Origin: Desulfurobacteriaceae bacterium | GTDB taxonomy: Bacteria; Aquificota; Aquificia; Desulfurobacteriales; Desulfurobacteriaceae | Reading direction: 5' to 3' | Assembly: GCA_027068415.1 (NCBI GenBank) | Contig: JAMOTD010000027.1 | Location: 25,670-89,669 of the forward strand | DNA: 64,000 nt | Shown here: piece by piece, positions 58,601-64,000 of the stretch | Layout: the number at the start of each line of letters is the position of its first letter | Position numbering within the stretch: position 1 is the first letter of the stretch | Made by a program: the position numbers and the translations under genes | The notes under the pieces: model-generated | The model's input: the letters and a program-made list of their open reading frames with translations, nothing else | Told to the model about the DNA's origin: nothing | The model's database searches: none

Positions 58601-60012
58601 AGCTTGAGGGCGACTTCGGGGGTAATCAGGGTTCCCTTGGGAACTACGATGTCCCCTTCCTCGTTAACTATGTCCTCTGCAAGCCTTAAAGGAGGAAGCC
58701 ACTCAATCTGCTTGAGATCCTCTTTTGTGAGCCTTTCAAGTTTCTCCTTGGGGTAGACCTTCTCGTTAATTTTGGCGCGGCCGACCCTTGAGAGGTCGTA
58801 GTTTTTGGTGCTGAAGAACATTGACTCAAAGAGCTTCCTTGCCCCTTCAACTGTTGCTGTGTCTCCCGGGCGAACTTTCCTGAAGATTTCAACGTAGGCG
58901 GCAATGAGGGGGTCTTCTATCTTCTCCCTTACTCTGTCCCTCTTTTCCTTCCTGAGGGTGTTGACGATTACCGCGCCGTAGGGGGTCTTCTTCTTGCTGA
59001 TTGCCTTAAACTCTGCCCCTTCCGGGAGCTTCCTTGAGCTGGTGGAGAGCTCCTCGTAGGCCTCCTGAACAACCTCTCCTGTCTCGGGGTCAACTACGTC
59101 GGAGACAAGGTAGTAGTCAGCGAGCTCTTCGGGCTTCTTAACCTCTCCGGTTTGTGCGTCAACAATCTCGCCGTTTACCACTTTAAGGGTCTCAATTACG
59201 TCGCCGTAGAAGACGTTGAGGATTTCCTCGTCTGTTCTGAGGCCGAAGGCCCTTAAGAGGTAAGTTCCGATGAACCTTCTCTTCCTGTCAATTTTTGCGT
59301 AGAGGATGTCGTTGTAGGGGATTTCAAACTCAAGCCAGGAGCCCATTGCGGGGATTATGCTGGCTATGTCAATAATCCTTGCAACCTGAGTAGTTTTTGA
59401 GACCTCGTTCTTAAAGAAGAGCCCCGGTGAGCGGTGGAGCTGACTTACGACAACCTTCTCGGTTCCATTGATGATGAAGGTTGCCCTGTCGGTCATAAGG
59501 GGGATTTCCCCGAAGTACATCTTGTTCTCTTTAATAATCGGGGCAATCTTCTCCCCGGTCTTGGGGTCTTTCTGCCAGACGTGGAGTTCAAAGAGAACCC
59601 TTAATGGAGCGCTGTAGTCAATCCCCCTCTCCTTACACTCGTCGGGTGTGTACTTTGGCCTGAAGACAACTTCCATTCCGCACTTGGGGCAGACCACTCC
59701 TTTACCGCCGAGCCCCTGAAACTTTCCGCACTTACAGTACCAGTCGCCGATTTCGTAACCTTTGTAGTGGATTTCTACTCCGGTGGCCTCGTCAATAATC
59801 GGAAATGCTTGTCTGAAGGCAGACTCAAGGCCTACGTTCTCCCTCTCGTGTGGAGCCTTGTTTAGCTGGAGGAACCTCTCGTAGGACTCAAAGGGGAACT
59901 GAAGGAGGTCGGGAACCGGGTAGTTTTCCTCCCTTTTTGCGAAACTTTTCCTCGGAAGTGAGGTTATTCTTTCTTTTTGCGGCGTGGGGGTTGCTTTTTG
60001 GATTTTTCCCAT
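55678..60012 (-). CDS. rpoB: RNA polymerase beta subunit
   Basis: The 1444-aa subunit shows the hallmark regions [59 protein letters not shown] (rifampicin-binding cluster, near 591-650), [35 protein letters not shown], and the C-terminal [29 protein letters not shown]. It is longer than E. coli RpoB (1342 aa) with inserts around 250-340 and 450-530. An N-terminal zinc-ribbon-like [23 protein letters not shown] (about 94-116) is notable for a beta subunit. Confidence 0.97.
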   Translation of the reverse strand: MGKIQKATPTPQKERITSLPRKSFAKREENYPVPDLLQFPFESYERFLQLNKAPHERENVGLESAFRQAFPIIDEATGVEIHYKGYEIGDWYCKCGKFQGLGGKGVVCPKCGMEVVFRPKYTPDECKERGIDYSAPLRVLFELHVWQKDPKTGEKIAPIIKENKMYFGEIPLMTDRATFIINGTEKVVVSQLHRSPGLFFKNEVSKTTQVARIIDIASIIPAMGSWLEFEIPYNDILYAKIDRKRRFIGTYLLRAFGLRTDEEILNVFYGDVIETLKVVNGEIVDAQTGEVKKPEELADYYLVSDVVDPETGEVVQEAYEELSTSSRKLPEGAEFKAISKKKTPYGAVIVNTLRKEKRDRVREKIEDPLIAAYVEIFRKVRPGDTATVEGARKLFESMFFSTKNYDLSRVGRAKINEKVYPKEKLERLTKEDLKQIEWLPPLRLAEDIVNEEGDIVVPKGTLITPEVALKLAAQKKEEFKVEPDYDDAGRILHKADIVGAVKALMEVHAEIRPYDDIDHLGNRRVRGVGELAEIAFKSGLFKLEKAVKEKLAVADIDSVMPQDLINPRTALNPLKEFFTLTSLCQFMDQTNPLAETTHKRRLSALGPGGLTRERAGFEVRDVHPSHYGRICPIETPEGQNIGLINSLTTYGRINWLGFLETPYRRVVNGKVTDEIVYMTADEEENYVIAQANAPVDENGYITADTVMARHKAEFKLVKREEVQFMDVSPKQVFSVSASLIPFLEHDDANRALMGSNMQRQAVPLIKTEAPFIATGMEKEVALYSRSAVVAKRSGVVESVTADKIIIKVDPEEIEESGLSVDTGFDVYNLKKFQKSNQKTCINQRPIVKKGQRVKRGQIIADGPSMENGELALGKNVLVAFMPWRGYNFEDAILVSERLLKDDVYTSIHIQEFECEAVETKLGKEEITRDIPNVSEAALRHLDESGIVRIGTYVKPGDILVGKVTPKGEQVLTPEEKLLQAIFGEKAKGVKDTSLRVPHGVEGVVIDVKILSRKGEEKDPRTQLIEAEEKAKLEREKQEEINLIKKDRDRKAAELILGKRVREDVYDAAGNLLISAGEEITEDKVEELVFFALRKPSIIDDENVVEELKKIRLKAVDKIALVENIYEEKKAAIEMGHELPAGVNKKVKVYIATKRKLTIGDKMSGRHGNKGVISQIRPVEDMPFLADGTPVDIVLNPLGVPSRMNVGQILEVHLGLAAKELGKKIERLMKAGLDKVREEIKAIYNDERISKLIDSLSDDELREVAKKLSKGIRFESPIFNGAKEEEIKALLRRAGLPETGQLTLYDGLTGEPFDQDVTVGYMYMLKLIHLADDKIHARSTGPYSLITQQPLGGKAQFGGQRFGEMEVWALEAYGAAYTLQEMLTVKSDDVEGRSRVYEAIVKGKYSFEPGLPESFNVLVRELKALALDVKFIKEFEEEEGEGQVN

Positions 60013-60055
60013 AGTCTCCTCTTCCTGCGAGAGTTTTTGGGGTTAAATAGCAGAA

Positions 60056-60083
60056 GGGAGACTACCCCATAAGGCAGTCTCCC
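60056..60083 (-). terminator. attenuator-like hairpin between rplL and rpoB
   Basis: GGGAGACT-ACCCCATAAGGC-AGTCTCCC, 8-bp stem, 42 bases before the end of rplL. On the minus strand it is followed by TTCTGCTATTTAACC, a poor U-run. Such a partial terminator or RNase III site is usual between rplL and rpoB. Confidence 0.55.
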
Positions 60084-60124
60084 AGCTGGTAAATTATATT
60101 CCTACCTGAACAGAGTTTCAAGTG

Positions 60125-60511
60125 TTACTTGATCTCTACCTCGGCTCCGGCTTCCTCAAGCTTCTTCTTGATTTCCTCGGCCTCCTCCTTGGAAACTCCT
60201 TCCTTAACGGGGCTTGGAGCGTTGTCAACGAGAGCCTTAGCCTCTTTGAGTCCGAGTCCGGTAATCTCCCTTACTACTTTGATAACGTTAATCTTCTTGG
60301 CACCGGGGGACTTGAGGATAACGTCAAACTCGGTCTTCTCCTCTGCAGCTGCTCCGCCTGCAGCACCGGGAGCGGCAACTGCACCTGCAGCAACTACGGG
60401 CATGTCGGAAACGCCGAACTCTTCCTTGATAGCGTTGATGAGCTCAACGAGCTCAAGGACTGTCATGTTCTTGATAGCTTCAATGATTTGCTCTTTTGTG
60501 ATTTCGGCCAT
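60125..60511 (-). CDS. rplL: ribosomal protein L7/L12
   Basis: The 128-aa protein has the N-terminal dimerisation helices ([31 protein letters not shown]), an Ala/Gly-rich hinge ([18 protein letters not shown]) and the factor-binding C-terminal domain ([27 protein letters not shown]). It forms the ribosomal stalk with L10. Confidence 0.98.
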   Translation of the reverse strand: MAEITKEQIIEAIKNMTVLELVELINAIKEEFGVSDMPVVAAGAVAAPGAAGGAAAEEKTEFDVILKSPGAKKINVIKVVREITGLGLKEAKALVDNAPSPVKEGVSKEEAEEIKKKLEEAGAEVEIK

Positions 60512-60556
60512 CTTACTTCCTCCTTACCTTATGTTTAGTGGTTTATTGGGCAAAAG

Positions 60557-61096
60557 TTAGGCTGCTCCCTCTTTTTCGGCCTTAACGTTCTCAAGTACGG
60601 TAACGAGCTTCGTAAAGAGGTTCTCAAGGCTCCAGGCCATTGCGTTAACCGGGTACTTGAGGGTGAAGGCGAGCTGTCCGAGGAGCTCCTCTCTTGAGGG
60701 GAGCTCTGCAAGCTGCTTAATCATCTCGTAGTCGGCGACTTTGCCCTCAACTACCGCAGCCTTAAACTTGAGCTTCGGTTCCTCTTTGCCGTCTCCCTTC
60801 ATAAACTCCTTGAGGGCTTTGGCGGCTGCGACGATGTCCTCAAAGGCAAAGACGATTCCAGTGGGTCCTACGAAGGCGTCCTTAATCTGCTCAACGGGAG
60901 TTCCCGGGTAGGCGTACCTCATGAGGGTGTTCTTAACTACCTTGTACTCGGCTCCTGCCTCCCTGAGCTTACGCCTGAGCTTGTTGGTTTCTGCAACGGT
61001 CATACCTTGGAAGTTTGTGAGGATAACGAGAGGAGCTTTCTCAAACTTTTCTTTCAGCTCCTTTGCTATCTGCTCTTTATGTTTTCTCGTTTTCAA
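60557..61096 (-). CDS. rplJ: ribosomal protein L10
   Basis: The 179-aa protein (TTG start, LKTRKHKEQIAKELKEKFEKAPLVILTNFQGMTVAETNKLRRKLREAGAEYKVVKNTLMRYA) anchors L7/L12 dimers to the 50S subunit. The TTG is chosen because AGGAGGGAG lies 5-14 bases before it; a longer frame reaching 61144 lacks a ribosome-binding site and extends into the leader. A promoter and leader precede it. Confidence 0.95.
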   Translation of the reverse strand: MKTRKHKEQIAKELKEKFEKAPLVILTNFQGMTVAETNKLRRKLREAGAEYKVVKNTLMRYAYPGTPVEQIKDAFVGPTGIVFAFEDIVAAAKALKEFMKGDGKEEPKLKFKAAVVEGKVADYEMIKQLAELPSREELLGQLAFTLKYPVNAMAWSLENLFTKLVTVLENVKAEKEGAA

Positions 61097-61266
61097 CGGA
61101 CTCCCTCCTATGGGGGTTTGAGCGTGATTGAAGAGGGAGGGCACAGTTTGGCGGGAAAGAGTGGAAGGTAGTAAAGGACTCTCTCCCAGTCTCAGTAGGC
61201 CGCCCTTTAAGAGCGTTTAAGCCTGTGCACCTACCCTCTTCAACCGGCCAGTCAGCGCTGGCGGTA
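61097..61266 (-). promoter_or_regulatory. rplJL leader (possible L10 autoregulatory RNA)
   Basis: About 165 bases of untranslated leader lie between the promoter and rplJ. The strongest helix is ACCGCCAG-CGCTGA-CTGG-C-CGGT (61265-61243 on the minus strand), and a second is formed near 61190-61215 (GGGCGGCC side). L10 represses its own mRNA through such a leader in many bacteria; whether this one has the kink-turn fold was not worked out. Confidence 0.5.
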
Positions 61267-61294
61267 ATTCTATGGAAAATTTGTCAGGTGTCAA
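61267..61294 (-). promoter_or_regulatory. rplJ promoter
   Basis: On the minus strand TTGACA (61294-61289), 16-base spacer, TAGAAT (61272-61267). It lies immediately after the rplA stop and drives rplJL-rpoBC. Confidence 0.75.
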
Positions 61295-61296
61295 CC

Positions 61297-62019
61297 CTAT
61301 TCGGCTTGTTGTGCGGCGTTGACGGCGTCAAAGATGTCAACCTTAACGCCCGGGTCCATCGTTGCAGCAACTGCAATGCTCTTAACGTACTGTCCCTTGG
61401 CTCCTGAAGGCTTTGCTGCCAGGATTGCCTTCATGAGGGCTACTGCGTTTTCGTAGAGCTTCTCGGCGTCAAAGGAGACCTTTCCGATTGGAGCGTGGAC
61501 GATACCGGCTTTTTCAACCTTAAAGTCAACCTTACCGCTTTTTGCTTCCTTAATGGCCTTTGCTACGTCAAAAGTAACTGTTCCGGTTTTGGGGTTGGGC
61601 ATTAATCCCCTCGGACCGAGAATCCTACCGAGCCTACCCACCTTACCCATCATGTCGGGAGTTGCAATGAGAACGTCAAAGTCAAGCCAACCCTGCTGAA
61701 TCTTCTGGATGAGGTCGTCCCCTCCGACGTAGTCGGCTCCAGCTTCTTGGGCCTCCTTTAACTTCTCTCCCTGAGCAATTACCGCAACTACCCTCTCCTT
61801 ACCGAGTCCGTGGGGCAGCACAACGCTTCCCCTTACCATCTGGTCCTGATATTTGGGGTCAACATTTAGCCTTACGGCCATTTCAACAGTTTGGTCAAAG
61901 TTCCTCTTTGTTACGTCGGCCATTTTCTTTACAAGCTCAATGGCCTCTTTGAGAGGGTAGAGCTTCTTCCTGTCAACGAGCGCCAAGGCGTTCATGTACT
62001 TCTTTCCGTGCTTTGGCAT
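61297..62019 (-). CDS. rplA: ribosomal protein L1
   Basis: The 240-aa protein has [28 protein letters not shown] at the start, [22 protein letters not shown] near 62, [34 protein letters not shown] near 113 and [23 protein letters not shown] near 158, all typical of L1. It binds 23S rRNA at the E site and its own mRNA. Follows rplK. Confidence 0.98.
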   Translation of the reverse strand: MPKHGKKYMNALALVDRKKLYPLKEAIELVKKMADVTKRNFDQTVEMAVRLNVDPKYQDQMVRGSVVLPHGLGKERVVAVIAQGEKLKEAQEAGADYVGGDDLIQKIQQGWLDFDVLIATPDMMGKVGRLGRILGPRGLMPNPKTGTVTFDVAKAIKEAKSGKVDFKVEKAGIVHAPIGKVSFDAEKLYENAVALMKAILAAKPSGAKGQYVKSIAVAATMDPGVKVDIFDAVNAAQQAE

Positions 62020-62076
62020 CTTCTACCTCCTGTCGGCTTTTTAGCCTTCCACCTTTACCGGTGGTAGGTTTTGGGG

Positions 62077-62502
62077 TTAGTCAACTACTTTTACTCCCAT
62101 GTTCTCTGCAGTACCTTTGATGATTTTCATTGCGGTCTCAATGTCGTAGCAGTTGAGGTCGGGCATCTTGGTCTCTGCAATCTGGCGGAGCTGCTCCTTT
62201 GTAATCTGTCCTACCCACTCCCTTTTGGGCATGTGGGCTCCCTTCTCAATACCTGCGGCCTTCTTGATGAGAACTGAGGCCGGAGGAGTCTTGAGAACGA
62301 AGTCAAAGGAGCGGTCTGAGTAGATTGTGATGATTACGGGGATTACGAGTCCCTTCTTGTCTGCAGTGGCTGCGTTGAAGGCCTTTACAAACTCCATGAT
62401 GTTAACGCCGTGCTGACCGAGTGCAGGTCCGACCGGCGGCGCTGGAGTGGCCTCTCCGGCAGGTAGCTGCAGCTTAACTTCAGCTACTACCTTCTTTGCC
62501 AT
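62077..62502 (-). CDS. rplK: ribosomal protein L11
   Basis: The 141-aa protein has [42 protein letters not shown] at the N-terminus and the rRNA-binding [23 protein letters not shown] later. It binds the GTPase centre of 23S rRNA. It follows nusG and precedes rplA. Confidence 0.98.
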   Translation of the reverse strand: MAKKVVAEVKLQLPAGEATPAPPVGPALGQHGVNIMEFVKAFNAATADKKGLVIPVIITIYSDRSFDFVLKTPPASVLIKKAAGIEKGAHMPKREWVGQITKEQLRQIAETKMPDLNCYDIETAMKIIKGTAENMGVKVVD

Positions 62503-62514
62503 GACTTCCTCCGA

Positions 62515-63255
62515 TTAGCTTATTTTCTCTACCTGGTCAAACTCAAGCTCAACCGGTGTTTGTCTGTCAAAAATGTTCACCAAAACTATAAGCTTTCCGT
62601 GCTCGGGGTCAATCTCTGAAATCGTCCCTTCAAAGCTGATGAAGGGTCCTTCCTTGATTTTGACCTTGTCGCCGATTTCGTACTTGAGCTTCCTGACCCT
62701 CGGAACTCCTTTCTTTAACCTATCTTTAATTGCCTGAACTTCGCTCTCGGGAACTACTACCGGCCTTCCTCCGGCACTTACGAAGCCGAGGACTCTCGGG
62801 ACTCTCCTTATTAAACCCTGAAGGTCTTCGTTGAGCTCGGCCTTTATGAAGATGTAGCCGGGGTAGAGGCGGTCGCGGAGCTCTATCTTTGCCTCAACTC
62901 TGTTTTCGGGACACTTAATCTTCTGGCCGATTTTCTCTATGGGTTTGTCGGGCTCACACTTCTTCTTCTCACACTGGCACTCCTCAACCCACACCTTGCC
63001 GTCTTCAATTCTGAAGACGACCTTTTTACCCTCTTCCCCCTCAACTTCAAAAGTTCGGGGTTCTTCGTTTCTTAGGGGGAGCTCCCCCTTTTCCTTCCCC
63101 TTAACTTTAAATACGACCTTCTCAACGGCCGGAATGAAAATCTCCTCTACCTTATCCTCAAGGCCTGCCTCTCTTAGAGCTTTAAGTATGTTGGCTTTAA
63201 CCCTGTGCTCAAAGCCGGACTGGACGTGGAGGCTGTACCACCTTTTCTCTGCCAT
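62515..63255 (-). CDS. nusG: transcription factor NusG with an insert in the NGN domain
   Basis: The 246-aa protein binds RNA polymerase and couples transcription to translation or Rho. KRWYSLHVQSGFEHRVKANILKAL starts the NGN domain and RDRLYPGYIFIKAEL...VPRVLGFVSAGGRPVVV (from 127) completes it. Between them, about residues 48-124, is an extra domain containing Cys93, Cys95, Cys100 and Cys115, perhaps a metal site. The KOW domain (GDKVKIKEGPFISFEGTISEI) is at the C-terminus. NusG of Aquifex and Thermotoga also carries inserted domains; this one with four Cys looks distinct. Confidence 0.96.
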   Translation of the reverse strand: MAEKRWYSLHVQSGFEHRVKANILKALREAGLEDKVEEIFIPAVEKVVFKVKGKEKGELPLRNEEPRTFEVEGEEGKKVVFRIEDGKVWVEECQCEKKKCEPDKPIEKIGQKIKCPENRVEAKIELRDRLYPGYIFIKAELNEDLQGLIRRVPRVLGFVSAGGRPVVVPESEVQAIKDRLKKGVPRVRKLKYEIGDKVKIKEGPFISFEGTISEIDPEHGKLIVLVNIFDRQTPVELEFDQVEKIS

Positions 63256-63265
63256 TGGTTTCTCC

Positions 63266-63448
63266 TTACTTTGCGATTATTAGCTCAAGTGCCTTTGAGA
63301 AGATTAGGTCAAGTGCCCAGAAGTAGACCGCTACGAAGGCGCAAAAGATAACTACCCCTATGGTTGCCTCTACAACCTCCTCTTTGCTCGGCCACGTGAC
63401 CCTATCAAGCTCTTCCTTTACTTCCTTTAAAAATTTAACGGGAGACAT
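63266..63448 (-). CDS. secE: preprotein translocase subunit SecE
   Basis: The 60-aa protein has the conserved VKFLKEVKEELDRVTWPSKEEVVEATIGVVIFCAFVAVYFWALDLIFSKALELI, with one C-terminal membrane segment, as in the short bacterial SecE. Part of SecYEG. nusG follows by ten bases. Confidence 0.96.
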   Translation of the reverse strand: MSPVKFLKEVKEELDRVTWPSKEEVVEATIGVVIFCAFVAVYFWALDLIFSKALELIIAK

Positions 63449-63535
63449 GGTAAACCTCTTTAGCTCTTTTAGGGGTTTTTAAGGAATTGACAGGTGGATT
63501 TTAACAAATTTTTTTCTTCGTTAAATAAAAATAAA

Positions 63536-63611
63536 TGGCAGGCCAGGAGGGACTCGAACCCCCAACCGCCGGATTTGGAGTCCGGAGCCCTACCAATTGG
63601 GCTACTGGCCT
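63536..63611 (-). tRNA. tRNA-Trp(CCA)
   Basis: Minus-strand cloverleaf: acceptor AGGCCAG/CTGGCCT, anticodon arm CCGGA-CTCCAAA-TCCGG with anticodon CCA, T arm TGGGG-GTTCGAG-TCCCT-like, discriminator G and encoded CCA. It sits between rpmG and secE, the usual place in this gene cluster. Confidence 0.95.
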
Positions 63612-63632
63612 ACCTGCAGAGAAAAATATATC

Positions 63633-63797
63633 CTACTTCACTTCTCTGTGCAAGGTGTGTTTGTTACACCAGGGACAGTACTTCCTGAGCTCAAGCCTGT
63701 CGGGAGTGTTCCTCTTGTTCTTTGTCGTAGAGTAGTTTCTCCTCTTACACTCTGTACAGGCAAGCTGTATAACCTCGCGTGGTCCCTTCTTCGCCAT
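63633..63797 (-). CDS. rpmG: ribosomal protein L33
   Basis: The 54-aa protein reads [20 protein letters not shown], then [17 protein letters not shown] and [17 protein letters not shown]. Two CxxC pairs (Cys14/17 and 41/44) show the zinc-binding form of L33. AGGAGCG lies 7-13 bases before the ATG. Between tuf and tRNA-Trp. Confidence 0.95.
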   Translation of the reverse strand: MAKKGPREVIQLACTECKRRNYSTTKNKRNTPDRLELRKYCPWCNKHTLHREVK

Positions 63798-63835
63798 CTT
63801 TACGCTCCTACCTCTTTTATGGTGTTTTAATGGTA

Positions 63836-63854
63836 GGGAGGGAAACTCCCTCCC
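63836..63854 (-). repeat. hairpin between tuf and rpmG
   Basis: GGGAGGG-AAACT-CCCTCCC, 7-bp stem, 20 bases past the tuf stop. The minus-strand sequence after it (TACCATTAAAA) has no U-run, so it is a poor terminator; it may be a processing site. Confidence 0.4.
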
Positions 63855-63873
63855 CGTTAATAGACTTACTTAG

Positions 63874-64000
63874 TTAGTCAAGAATTTCGGTAACAACGCC
63901 TGCACCGACAGTCCTACCACCCTCACGGATAGCAAACCTGAGTCCTTCCTCAATAGCTACAGGCTTTAAAAGCTCTACCTCAAAGGTAACGTTATCTCCG
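63874..64000 (-). CDS. tuf: elongation factor Tu, C-terminal end only
   Basis: The last 42 codons are visible ([20 protein letters not shown]..., then [21 protein letters not shown] and stop), matching the C-terminus of EF-Tu, which ends RTVGAGVV. The rest lies beyond the window. It starts the tuf-rpmG-secE-nusG-rpl-rpo cluster. Confidence 0.95.
   Translation of the reverse strand, partial: GDNVTFEVELLKPVAIEEGLRFAIREGGRTVGAGVVTEILD

Noticed and set aside
53176..60538. Long plus-strand frames opposite rpoB, rpoC and the ribosomal protein genes
   Set aside because: They are antisense shadows of strongly conserved genes, without ribosome-binding sites or recognisable proteins.
61097..61144. 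Longer L10 starting at 61144
   Set aside because: The extra 16 residues are unlike L10 and come from the leader; TTG 61096 follows AGGAGGGAG.

Overview
The window looks like a chromosomal segment of a thermophilic, chemolithoautotrophic bacterium, most likely from the Desulfurobacteriaceae (Aquificota; Thermovibrio/Desulfurobacterium type). This is an inference from protein character and gene content: Lys/Glu/Arg-rich proteins, AGG/AGA arginine codons, NusG with a large insert, GatCAB, an octaheme cytochrome, and no sign of a Gram-positive layout. No 16S rRNA is present to confirm it. The palindrome GGAGCTCC is strikingly frequent (10 perfect copies in the first 5.3 kb), resembling a highly iterated palindrome.

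Region 1 (1-6.9 kb, minus strand) is a defence-type island. It holds a McrBC-like modification-dependent restriction system in which McrB is split into an AAA+ part (5005-6852) and a C-terminal part (3638-4006), with an unrelated helical gene between them. McrC and a second unknown helical gene follow. Downstream is a translationally coupled trio: a NADAR (YbiA-like) N-glycosidase, an N-formylglutamate-amidohydrolase-like protein and a gamma-glutamylcyclotransferase-like protein. Similar palindromic AGGACA elements precede both transcription units.

Region 2 (7-16 kb) has valS on the minus strand, then tRNA-Arg(ACG), an IS200/IS605 remnant, tadA (whose product edits that tRNA), tRNA-Ser(CGA), and the overlapping genes recA-pilT-recX followed by alaS.

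Region 3 (16-23 kb) centres on a 1512-codon octaheme c-type cytochrome with an in-frame UGA at codon 140. A hairpin with bacterial SECIS geometry follows directly, so this is a candidate selenocysteine-containing multiheme cytochrome. It has a Sec signal peptide and a Gly/Cys-rich C-terminal sorting-type tail. A periplasmic lipoprotein resembling SurA/PrsA chaperones follows, then a convergent PfkB kinase.

Region 4 (23-30 kb) has rimP-nusA-ylxR with a leader hairpin, a solitary DUF1887/Card1-like nuclease gene, plsC-ispH-rpsA-smpB, and rsmH.

Region 5 (30-38.4 kb) is a long minus-strand operon: tonB-like, DUF374 acyltransferase, SAM-hydrolase (DUF62), mnmG, rsmG, a GH114-type lipoprotein with an apparent frameshift, thrB, and an AT-rich, probably acquired gene. 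A degraded nucleotidyltransferase lies beside that last gene.

Region 6 (38-51 kb) has tRNA-Gly(CCC), small membrane proteins, an APC permease, the F1 plus b/b' part of ATP synthase with mnmA, a secreted protein with a likely frameshift, ruvX, and gatC-gatA. Region 7 (51-64 kb, minus strand) is the conserved tuf-rpmG-tRNA-Trp-secE-nusG-rplKAJL-rpoBC cluster, with tuf cut by the window edge.

The most notable items are the selenocysteine octaheme cytochrome, the split McrB with an inserted gene, and the iterated GGAGCTCC palindrome.
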